The notes under the pieces were generated by a model. It ran no database searches and was not told the DNA's origin. It saw only the letters and a list, made by a program, of their open reading frames with translations. From NCBI GenBank assembly GCA_022013615.1, contig JAKLQB010000881.1:1-6858 (forward strand): a stretch of DNA of 6,858 nt. Reading direction: 5' to 3'. Below, piece by piece: positions 1 to 5,384 of this stretch (the first letter of the stretch is position 1; the number at the start of each line of letters is the position of its first letter). The translations under genes and the position numbers were made by a program. This DNA is from Desulfobacterales bacterium. GTDB taxonomy: Bacteria; Desulfobacterota; DSM-4660; Desulfatiglandales; Desulfatiglandaceae.

Positions 1-1
1 A

Positions 2-655
2 CGCCAAGCTGCCTTTGCCGGCAGACCTCCTATTTACTTTCCTAACAGTATCCATACTACAAATAAGGAATCCGCCCTATGGACGCAATTCTGGGCAGAT
101 CAGGGCCTTTCGCAACATGAAGTCATATACGCTAAGGGATTAGGCGACGGCTCCCTTAACAACGTGGAAGAGCTGATTGCAAACCCAAAGATACGGGTTG
201 CCGGTCTGATCGTAGACAAAGTGGATAAGATTATGCACGGCATGGAGCTCGGTGCCATGGGGATGCATAATCAGATTCGACAATGGGCTTTACAGCCGTT
301 CATGACGAATCTCATCGAACTGCTTTTAAACAACGGTTACCGTATTTACCTGACATCGGACCACGGAAATGTGGAGGCTGTCGGATGCGGCCGTCCTGCT
401 GAAGGAGCAGTTGCAGATCTGCGCGGTGAGCGCGTACGCATTTATTCCGATTCTATCCTTCGTGGTCAAATTAAGGATCGCTTTCCAGATGCTCTGGAAT
501 GGCCTCCGGTCGGCCTGCCGGAAAACTATTTACCCTTGCTTGCCCCAGGCCGCTCGGCATTTGTTCGTGAAAAAGAATGCCTTGTCGGACATGGCGGTAT
601 TTCCCTGGGAGAGGTCGTCGTCCCTCTCATTCAGATTGAAAGGGGGGGCGCATGA
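2..655 (+). CDS. pglZ: PglZ phosphatase-domain protein of a BREX (probably type 3) system, 3' part
   Basis: This is the C-terminal 217 residues of a PglZ-family protein. The frame is open from the first bases of the window, so the start lies outside it; the GTG at 164 is internal. PglZ belongs to the alkaline-phosphatase superfamily and is a core, near-universal component of BREX phage-defence systems. Visible motifs, numbered from the first visible codon: an Asp/His-containing strand-loop VDKVDKIMHG (about 70-79), the metal-ligand motif SDHGN (119-123), and the C-terminal HGGISLGEVVVPLI block (from 197), whose His is the distal metal ligand in this fold. The stop TGA (653-655) overlaps the ATG of the next gene, implying translational coupling. 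Assignment to BREX type 3 is inferred from the overall look of this PglZ and from the downstream partner. Confidence is high for PglZ and moderate for the subtype. Confidence 0.9.
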   Translation, partial: RQAAFAGRPPIYFPNSIHTTNKESALWTQFWADQGLSQHEVIYAKGLGDGSLNNVEELIANPKIRVAGLIVDKVDKIMHGMELGAMGMHNQIRQWALQPFMTNLIELLLNNGYRIYLTSDHGNVEAVGCGRPAEGAVADLRGERVRIYSDSILRGQIKDRFPDALEWPPVGLPENYLPLLAPGRSAFVREKECLVGHGGISLGEVVVPLIQIERGGA

Positions 656-1434
656 ACGCACGGGCAAGCCAAATCGGGTTCAGCCAACGCATCCGGCTTG
701 AATGGCTTGAACAGACAGCCAACCTGGTATTGGCCGGAAACGATAAAGCCGCAGTCAACGATTCTCTCCAGGAACTGCTAAAGGATAAAGTCTCCATTGG
801 CGGTCAAGCCATCCGGGGAAATCGAGAGAAGATCATCACTATCCTGATGAAGACATGGCTCACCGTACCCCGCGGCTTGGGAGCGCTCCGCGACGAAGGC
901 TTACAGATACATCAGGGGCTGCCTCGAAAAGAACGCATTGCCGTTCACTGGGGCATGGCATTGGCCGCTTATCCGTTCTGGGGAGCGGTCGCCGCGCACA
1001 CTGGGCGTCTGCTGCGACTTCAGGGAACGGCTGCGGCAGCCCATGTTCAGCGTAGGATTAAAGAACAATACGGAGAGCGCGAAACCGCATCGAGAGCTGC
1101 CCGACGTGTACTCCGATCATTCATCGATTGGGGTGTTTTGCGCGAGACGCATGACAAAGGTGTCTATGCCCAGGGTAATAAGTATTCGATCCATGATCCC
1201 AGACTTATTACCTGGCTGGTGGAAGCATCTCTTCACGCCCGTCTGAATGGGTCTGCCGTCATCAAAGACCTGCTTGACGGCCCAAGCATCTTTCCTTTTC
1301 GTTTAGCACATGTCTCTGCAGAGCACTTGGCATCTTTATCGCCTCGCCTGGACCTCCTGCGGCACGGCTTGGATGATGATTTAGTGATGTTGAGAGAAAA
1401 AAGCCCGAAGGTGCAGAAGAGAGGTTCTCAATGA
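652..1434 (+). CDS. brxA: BrxA-like protein, last gene of a BREX-3-type operon
   Basis: This is a complete 260-residue soluble protein. Its ATG overlaps the pglZ stop (ATGA at 652-655), with a purine-rich Shine-Dalgarno stretch (GAAAGGGGGGG) just upstream. No signal peptide or membrane segment is evident. The family-like core runs from about residue 57 (NREKIITILMKTW), through HWGMALAAYPFWGAVA (99-114) and GRLLRLQG (118-125), to an Arg-rich helical stretch ending LRSFIDWGVL (154-163) that resembles a nucleic-acid-binding helical domain. In published type 3 BREX operons the order is brxF, brxC, pglX, brxH, pglZ, brxA, so the position directly after pglZ fits BrxA (DUF1819-like, a NusB-like fold that binds DNA in the type 1 homologue). 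The name depends on gene order plus sequence flavour. It could instead be a BREX-associated protein of another family. The C-terminus (about 240-260) is charged and probably disordered. Confidence 0.65.
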   Translation: MNARASQIGFSQRIRLEWLEQTANLVLAGNDKAAVNDSLQELLKDKVSIGGQAIRGNREKIITILMKTWLTVPRGLGALRDEGLQIHQGLPRKERIAVHWGMALAAYPFWGAVAAHTGRLLRLQGTAAAAHVQRRIKEQYGERETASRAARRVLRSFIDWGVLRETHDKGVYAQGNKYSIHDPRLITWLVEASLHARLNGSAVIKDLLDGPSIFPFRLAHVSAEHLASLSPRLDLLRHGLDDDLVMLREKSPKVQKRGSQ

Positions 1435-1490
1435 AAATGCTACGAGATAATATAAGACACATCATCACAATTGGCGCTGACAGTCATTGA
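1431..1490 (+). CDS. possible 19-residue ORF coupled to brxA, or the stub of a truncated gene
   Basis: The brxA stop codon sits inside another ATGA (1431-1434), as at the pglZ/brxA junction. AAGAGAGG at 1417-1424 provides a well-spaced ribosome binding site 6 nt before this ATG. The frame runs 19 codons (begins MKMLRDNIRH, ends GADSH) to a TGA at 1488-1490. It is too short to identify. It may be a genuine micro-ORF, or the first codons of a former downstream operon gene lost by rearrangement, since repeat-like debris starts immediately after it. Only the initiation signals support it. Confidence 0.25.
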   Translation: MKMLRDNIRHIITIGADSH

Positions 1491-1566
1491 GAGGGACGTC
1501 TCTAAGTCTCTAAATTTCATAATTGTAAACGCAATCCAGCAAAAAACTGATAATTCCAGAAATAAA

Positions 1567-1593
1567 AGTAAAAGGGGACGTAGGTTCCAAAAC
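1567..1593 (+). repeat. 27-bp dispersed direct repeat, copy 1
   Basis: This begins AGTAAAAGGGGACGT and ends TTCCAAAAC. It matches 5247-5273 at 24 of 27 positions, in the same orientation, 3.7 kb away. Some similarity continues beyond the copy (TTG.TGACAA..TGC here against TTGATAACAAGATGC there). The AAAAGGG-ACGT core resembles intergenic repeats seen around REP-associated (IS200-like) transposase genes, but no transposase is present here. Confidence 0.6.
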
Positions 1594-1640
1594 GACTTGT
1601 GACAATGCAATCGGTACATGATATCTAATAAGACTTAATC

Positions 1641-1672
1641 TGTGATAGCCCCCACTCAAGTGAAGATATCAC
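1641..1672. repeat. imperfect inverted repeat around TGTGATA / TATCAC
   Basis: GTGATA (1642-1647) is mirrored by TATCAC (1667-1672). Between them lies a smaller CACT/AGTG inverted repeat with a 2-nt loop. Similar TGTGATAT words occur at 1687 and 1769, and TGATATCT at 1619. This could be an operator-like site or the end of a decayed element. No regulator gene is visible nearby, so function is unassigned. Confidence 0.3.
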
Positions 1673-1805
1673 CCACCTCAAAAACCTGTGATATGTCTGA
1701 CGATCCGCGCTTGCCCTTGATTGCAGATACTGCTAAAGTATCTTGCATTTTGAAATTGGTTTAGAAGTTGTGATATCTGTCTTTGAATCCACGTAACATC
1801 AAAAA

Positions 1806-1826
1806 TGCCATTTTTTCGAAATGGCA
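1806..1826 (-). terminator. hairpin with a T-run on the minus strand, possible terminator
   Basis: TGCCATTT (1806-1813) and AAATGGCA (1819-1826) form a perfect 8-bp stem with a 5-nt loop. Read on the minus strand, the stem is followed by TTTTT, giving a weak rho-independent terminator shape. On the plus strand no T-run follows. There is no obvious minus-strand gene feeding into it, so it may be a remnant of a lost gene. Confidence 0.3.
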
Positions 1827-2096
1827 AAACCTACCTGCCTTGACAAGACACGGTGTTGCATTCCCCAAGACTTGGGCTTAGGTCTTCCGTGATTTACGGC
1901 TCACTTCGGGCAGGCCGTTAACAAACCACAAATTCAGTTTTCAATGAGCAAATGTGTTTATTTTGATTTTGAAAATTAATCAAAAATTGAAAAAGTTCGT
2001 GCCCACAAGGGGTATATAGCCCCCCAGGTTAACCCCGTCCCCCTTGCCACTTTCAGCTTAACATCATTGCCACAAAATACAATTTCCCCTCCTGCA

Positions 2097-2119
2097 ACGC
2101 GTGCGCGTACGCGCGCATG
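2097..2119. other. alternating purine-pyrimidine tract containing a 12-bp palindrome
   Basis: Twenty-three consecutive bases alternate strictly purine-pyrimidine and are mostly CG/GC/GT steps, with the perfect palindrome GCGCGTACGCGC at 2103-2114. Such tracts are prone to Z-DNA formation under negative supercoiling. It stands out because the surrounding sequence is not CG-rich. Any biological role is unknown. Confidence 0.6.
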
Positions 2120-2774
2120 GGGGGTGGTAACTTAATTCATACTTTATATTGTGACGCCCTTGTTTTTTTATTTTTAGCAATGAGCTTTCGATGTCATATT
2201 TTTTTCGATAATACCAGTTTCACAATACTCCAAATCAGTTTACCAACCACAGTAGTTATATATCTAATTAATTGATTTTCTTTAGATTATCCCTTTCTAT
2301 TGCTAAACTCAGGTAAAATCCGTTGTTAACCAGTTTTAAGTCTATCCAATCCACTGCAAGATACCATCTACCTTCCCTAGGGGCGATTCGCCTTTTGAAG
2401 GCCCAGGGGGGCAAATATATAAAGCATGCTTTTTGCTGAGTTTTGAACAATGTATTGCTCTACCCTTTTACTTTAGATTCGCCTTCAGATATTAATAGAT
2501 AACTTAATAGAATTTTAACAGATTCCCTGCTACTTCCAGCTCAAAATTCGACTCAGACTTTCTATCAATATTTCTTGACCAAACAACTAATTTCAGTTAA
2601 TTTTGTCTAAGCTTTTAGAATCATTGGTTTTAGCCTTCATAAGGGAAAACCATCAATTATTTGCCCGAAGATCCCGATTCTCAGAACATAAACAGGGTTT
2701 TTCTTTAAATGAGCTGCCTTTTGAAGGAACCGGTGATTGTGTAAGAACTCAAAACTGTAGGGAAGGAGTTAACG

Positions 2775-3269
2775 ATGAAAGAAGTAGATTACATGGCTGT
2801 CGCTGAAAAGGCGATGAAGCAGATTAAGCAAGGGGCGTTTTTGACCGTCAGGGCAGGGGAAGCGCTCAACACCATGACCATCGGATGGGCCACCATCGGA
2901 TATGTCTGGAGGAGACCTGTCTTAATGGTCCTGGTTCGCGATTCCAGGCACACCTTCGGGATCATCGAGAAGGCTGCCGACTTCACCGTGTCCGTGCCTA
3001 TGACTGACATGAAGGAAGCGATCATGTTCTGCGGGACCAAATCCGGTCGGGATTATGACAAGTATAAGGAGTGCGGTCTGGAACTTGCCGAGGCGAGGAA
3101 GGTGGTCTCACCAATTATCAACACACCGGGTATTCATTTTGAATGCAAGATCGTCTTCAAGGCGGCCATGGACCCTGCTTACCTGGATGCGGAGTACGAA
3201 AAGCTCTATCCGGAAAAGGACTACCATACCCTCTATTTCGGTGAGATCCGGGATTGCTATGAAATTTGA
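2775..3269 (+). CDS. flavin reductase-like FMN-binding protein (flavoredoxin-type)
   Basis: This is a complete 164-residue cytoplasmic protein of the flavin reductase-like split-barrel family. Members bind FMN and either reduce free flavin or shuttle electrons (as in flavoredoxins). Family features are the N-terminal strand with NTMTIGW (32-38), followed by GYVWRRPVLMVLVRDSRHT (42-60), which corresponds to the FMN-phosphate-contacting stretch with its conserved Arg and Ser/Thr residues. Next come FTVSVP (70-75), FCGTKSGRDYDK (85-96) and a final LYFGEIRDCYEI strand. Length is normal for the short form of the family. The ATG at 2775 has a very good ribosome binding site (AGGGAAGGAG, ending 6 nt before it). 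The gene stands alone: 1.28 kb of non-coding DNA lies upstream and a strong hairpin directly downstream. The physiological partner is unknown. Confidence 0.88.
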   Translation: MKEVDYMAVAEKAMKQIKQGAFLTVRAGEALNTMTIGWATIGYVWRRPVLMVLVRDSRHTFGIIEKAADFTVSVPMTDMKEAIMFCGTKSGRDYDKYKECGLELAEARKVVSPIINTPGIHFECKIVFKAAMDPAYLDAEYEKLYPEKDYHTLYFGEIRDCYEI

Positions 3270-3279
3270 ACCTGTCAGA

Positions 3280-3313
3280 ATTTTCACCAGTCTTTATCCA
3301 AAGAGGTGAAAAT
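3280..3313 (+). terminator. strong bipartite hairpin after the flavin reductase gene
   Basis: ATTTTCACC (3280-3288) pairs perfectly with GGTGAAAAT (3305-3313). Inside, TCTTT (3291-3295) pairs with AAAGA (3300-3304) around the loop ATCC, leaving a 2-nt AG bulge. The hairpin starts 11 nt after the stop codon. No T-tract follows (an A-rich run does), so it is either a non-classical terminator or a 3'-end stabilising hairpin. Confidence 0.5.
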
Positions 3314-3366
3314 ACAAAAAAAAGAGAAACGACAAATTTGAAGTCAAATCAATATGGCGGTATGAC

Positions 3367-3416
3367 GCCCTGTGGAAATCTCCTACGGAAGTCGGCAGTG
3401 CGGAATTCCACAGGGC
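3367..3416 (+). repeat. 11-bp inverted repeat upstream of the CsgG-like gene
   Basis: GCCCTGTGGAA (3367-3377) is the exact reverse complement of TTCCACAGGGC (3406-3416), with 28 nt between the arms. Flanking ACGCC and GGCGT could extend the stem across a 2-nt bulge. It lies 58 nt before the start codon and would form a stable structure in the leader RNA. It matches no riboswitch consensus that I recognise. It may be a leader hairpin, an operator, or an element end. Confidence 0.5.
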
Positions 3417-3474
3417 CGGCGTAGAGATCGGGAAAAAGGGGCGCTTTTCAAAGGCCTCAGGGTGAAGTCCTGTC

Positions 3475-4719
3475 ATGTCAGCAACACATACCATCACCCG
3501 CACTCAATTGCGGAACAAATGTGCTCTCTTCCTCGTCGGCTGTTTTTTCCTTTGCTTCCAGCCGGGCGCCTGTGCTCCCACGGCACGGATCACGAGCGGA
3601 TCCCCCGGGATGGAAACCGTCCGGCTTCAGCCTTACAACGGCCCCAAGGCCCGTATCGCCGTTGCCACCTTTGAAGACAAAACGGCCAGGGGCTACTACA
3701 GGATCGGCGAAGGTATGGCTACCATGTTCACCACCGCCCTCGTTAACAGCGACCGTTTCATTGTACTGGAGCGCGACCTGATCGACGAGGTCATTCGGGA
3801 GCAGGATCTGGCCGCCGGGGGCAGGGTCAAGACCGGCACGGGTGCGCCAGTAGGTGAAATCGAGGGGGCGGAGCTGATATTGACAGGCGCGGTTACGGAA
3901 TTCGAACCCGAGAAGTTCGGATTGGGGGGAGGGATAATCGGCCTGGGCACCTTTATCACCAGCGCCATCATCCACGAGAAAAATCCTAATATACCCATCG
4001 TCGCAGCGATGTACATCGAGTCTCACATCGCCCTCGACGTGCGCCTCATAGACACTGCAACCTCCCGTATACTTGTGGCCTTGAGTGTGGAGGGTTACGG
4101 ACAGGACTGGGGAGGAGGAATTATCGCGGAAGTGGGCGGAGGCCGTTCCCGCCTCCCCCTCGCCTTCGGCACTTTTCAGAAGAAAGCCACCGAAAAGGCA
4201 ATCCGGGAAGTTATCGATCTGGCGGTGGCCGCCGTCGCCTTAAAGGCACCGAAAGAACTTTTTAACTATGCGGACCAGGATTTTGCCAACGGGCGGATGT
4301 TAGGCTTCTCCTTCCTGGACCTGCCCGGCCTGTCGGGGGGGAACTTTCCCTCCCGGGACCTCCGGACTGCCGCCAGCACGCAGGATTGGAAAGCCCTTGC
4401 CGCAGCGCTCGGAATGTCCGGTACCAATGCCGCGCCTCCCGTTGATTTCGCAACCCGGCAGGTCATTGCCGTCTTCGCCGGGACCCAGAAGGAGCCGGGA
4501 AGAACCATTTCCATCGAGAAAGTGGTCGCCTACTCAGACCGGGTGGAGATCACCGCCATCCTCACTGACCCATCGATGTCTGTAGAAGCGGGTAACGGAA
4601 ATAGAGAAAAAAGCGACACCGAGGAGGGTAAACGGTCCCGCAATCCGGTAGCCCTCTTCCATATGGAGAGGACAGCGCTGCCAGTGAAAGTGGTTTGGCT
4701 CGGTAACGGCAAAGTCTGA
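3475..4719 (+). CDS. CsgG-family exported (lipo)protein with C-terminal PrcB-like domain
   Basis: This is a complete 414-residue protein. Residues about 12-33 form a signal peptide (positive QLRNK, hydrophobic CALFLVGCFFLCF) ending in PGAC. Cys33 is a candidate lipidation site, although Pro at -3 is poor for a lipobox. Residues about 59-255 match the CsgG/HfaB family: IAVATFEDKT (61-70), GEGMATMFTTALV (78-90), FIVLERDLIDEVIREQDLA (95-113), GAELILTGAVTEFEP (131-145), then a Gly-rich, hairpin-like stretch (148-185) and LDVRLIDTATSRIL (187-200). CsgG itself is the outer-membrane curli secretion channel, and many relatives are uncharacterised cell-envelope lipoproteins. Residues about 296-409 resemble the PrcB protease-stabilising fold: a leading QDWKALAAALG, then PPVDFATRQVIAVFAG (321-336), ISIEKV and a final PVKVVW strand. 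A charged insert (about 371-390) interrupts this domain. No curli genes are nearby, so a curli role is not supported. GC content is clearly higher than in neighbouring genes. Confidence 0.82.
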   Translation: MSATHTITRTQLRNKCALFLVGCFFLCFQPGACAPTARITSGSPGMETVRLQPYNGPKARIAVATFEDKTARGYYRIGEGMATMFTTALVNSDRFIVLERDLIDEVIREQDLAAGGRVKTGTGAPVGEIEGAELILTGAVTEFEPEKFGLGGGIIGLGTFITSAIIHEKNPNIPIVAAMYIESHIALDVRLIDTATSRILVALSVEGYGQDWGGGIIAEVGGGRSRLPLAFGTFQKKATEKAIREVIDLAVAAVALKAPKELFNYADQDFANGRMLGFSFLDLPGLSGGNFPSRDLRTAASTQDWKALAAALGMSGTNAAPPVDFATRQVIAVFAGTQKEPGRTISIEKVVAYSDRVEITAILTDPSMSVEAGNGNREKSDTEEGKRSRNPVALFHMERTALPVKVVWLGNGKV

Positions 4720-4751
4720 GTCTGTCTCGATGCCCCCACACCACGCCCCTT

Positions 4752-4829
4752 TCAATGAAACCCGGCTTTTCTTAATCCTTCGGCAAAATGCTCAAAATCC
4801 TCTTCATCTTTCAATGGCAATAATTGGGG
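4752..4829 (-). pseudogene. possible C-terminal remnant of a minus-strand gene
   Basis: On the minus strand, 25 codons ending in a TGA (complement of 4752-4754) read as a protein-like tail, KDEEDFEHFAEGLRKAGF followed by His and stop. Just before it the frame meets a stop created by the tandem ATAATTGGGGTC repeat, so any upstream coding part is gone. The composition (charged, amphipathic) looks like real protein, but it is too short to identify. Confidence 0.25.
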
Positions 4830-4843
4830 TCATAATTGGGGTC
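4820..4843 (+). repeat. perfect tandem 12-bp repeat, two copies
   Basis: ATAATTGGGGTC occurs twice back to back (4820-4831 and 4832-4843). The second copy overlaps the left arm of the adjacent GGGGTCA hairpin. The sequence resembles ATTGGGGTCA-type intergenic repeats associated with REP-associated transposases; this link is from general knowledge, not shown by a transposase here. Confidence 0.6.
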
Positions 4844-4859
4844 ACCCATTAATGACCCC
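4838..4859. repeat. GGGGTCA ... TGACCCC hairpin, REP-like
   Basis: GGGGTCA (4838-4844) and TGACCCC (4853-4859) form a 7-bp stem with an 8-nt loop CCCATTAA. It lies in the intergenic space after the CsgG-like gene. It has no T-tract on either side, so it looks more like a REP-type palindrome than a terminator. Confidence 0.5.
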
Positions 4860-5041
4860 TTAAGACTTCAGTTTCAGAAAGGGAAAGCGTCCATAAGTTT
4901 ATAAGAAATGGGTCAAGTCCCAGTTAAATAGGCCGCAGTGAAATTGATACGGCATTTCATATGGTAAATTTGCTTTAACGGGATAAATCTGCTTTTGACT
5001 CATGTTTAAAGAGGGTTAACTGACAGGGGGGTTTTCAGGTG

Positions 5042-5251
5042 ATGGTGAAGCGAGCACGGCCCTGGGTGTTATTGATCATGGGGGCACTTATTCTTGCCTC
5101 TGCCTTTTGCTCTCCCAAGGGATAGGTGGAGAAGGCGGGCGAGATTGCTGACCTTTACCGCTTTAAGCTCAAGGTGGCGAAAGTGGATGGCAACTGGCTG
5201 GTAAAAAGGGCCTACCTTGAAAGATTCACCGGGATGGGTTTTAGCAAGTAA
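5042..5251 (+). pseudogene. small signal-peptide gene interrupted by in-frame TAG
   Basis: From the ATG at 5042 (AGGGGGG ribosome binding site at 5025-5031), 27 codons encode a classic export signal: basic MVKRARP, then hydrophobic WVLLIMGALILASAFC, with Cys23 as a possible but poor lipobox cysteine. Codon 28 is TAG (5123-5125). The same frame then continues for 41 codons to TAA (5249-5251), with protein-like sequence including FKLKVAKVDGNWLVKRAYLE. The KVDGNWLVK signature is typical of the last strands of small NTF2-like or DUF4878-like domains in exported proteins. Because only the signal and the last strands remain, an internal deletion plus a nonsense codon is the simplest reading. Amber readthrough is a less likely alternative. 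The stop codon lies inside the second 27-bp repeat copy. Confidence 0.5.
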
Positions 5252-5273
5252 AAGGGCACGTCGGGTCCAAAAC
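5247..5273 (+). repeat. 27-bp dispersed direct repeat, copy 2
   Basis: This begins AGTAAAAGGGCACGT and ends GTCCAAAAC, with 24 of 27 positions identical to 1567-1593. It overlaps the final TAA of the small interrupted gene and lies 112 nt before the glycosyltransferase start. Confidence 0.6.
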
Positions 5274-5372
5274 CATTTGATAACAAGATGCGTATGAACA
5301 AGTAAACTATCTTTTGGAAAAATTAGGTATTGGTGATTGTATGTGTATTGATTTGGAGAAAACCTGAAACAA

Positions 5373-5377
5373 AGGTG
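5373..5377 (+). promoter_or_regulatory. ribosome binding site supporting a CTG start
   Basis: AGGTG within AAAGGTGAAA lies 7 nt before CTG 5385, an ideal spacing. The GTG at 5436 has no comparable purine-rich motif in front of it (upstream is a T-rich CACTTTTT stretch). This supports initiation at 5385. Confidence 0.5.
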
Positions 5378-5384
5378 AAAAGTT

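Larger units (their letters stand above)
1491..2774. other. long intergenic region with no supported gene
   Basis: About 1.28 kb lies between the BREX tail and the flavin reductase gene. Frames on both strands are short and interrupted, and none has recognisable protein features or a convincing ribosome binding site. The left part (1491-1850) holds repeat-like words (GGGACGTC, AAAAGGGGACGT) and several TGTGATAT-like motifs. The middle part contains a hairpin, a GC-rich patch (2000-2060) and a 23-nt alternating purine-pyrimidine tract. The right part (about 2130-2650) is strongly AT-rich, unlike any gene in the window. Decayed mobile-element or horizontally acquired DNA is the simplest reading. 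Confidence 0.7.
4720..5041. other. intergenic strip with repeat debris
   Basis: About 320 nt without an intact gene. It holds a possible minus-strand gene tail (4752-4829), a perfect tandem 12-bp repeat and a GGGGTCA/TGACCCC hairpin (4838-4859). A further GGGTCAAGTC word occurs near 4910. These words resemble intergenic repeats linked to REP-associated transposases. No clear promoter for the next small gene could be assigned. Confidence 0.55.

Noticed and set aside
1625..1920. Minus-strand frame between about 1920 and 1660 with fairly long open stretches, considered as a transposase remnant
   Set aside because: It has at least two internal stops, no DDE, HUH or helix-turn-helix motif that I can recognise, and is about as open as chance would allow.
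1986..2021. TTGAAA ... TATATA pair as a promoter in the long intergenic region
   Set aside because: The spacer is about 20 nt and no gene follows, so it is not supportable.
2268..2450. 60-codon minus-strand frame in the AT-rich block
   Set aside because: No ribosome binding site, only a TTG start, no recognisable motif, and no neighbouring minus-strand genes.
1491..2774. CRISPR array or tRNA gene in the long gene-free region
   Set aside because: No regularly spaced repeats and no cloverleaf or TTCGANNC T-loop context were found on reading either strand.
2603..2806. 67-codon plus-strand frame before the flavin reductase
   Set aside because: It starts at TTG without a ribosome binding site, overlaps the well-supported downstream gene in another frame, and has no family-like sequence.
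3478..4026. 182-codon minus-strand frame opposite the CsgG-like gene
   Set aside because: Shadow frame of a GC-rich gene; the plus-strand frame has a signal peptide and clear CsgG motifs.
4995..5021. TTGACT followed by a TTAACT-like -10 upstream of the small interrupted gene
   Set aside because: Spacing is short (about 15 nt) and the -10 match is poor, so it was not called as a promoter.
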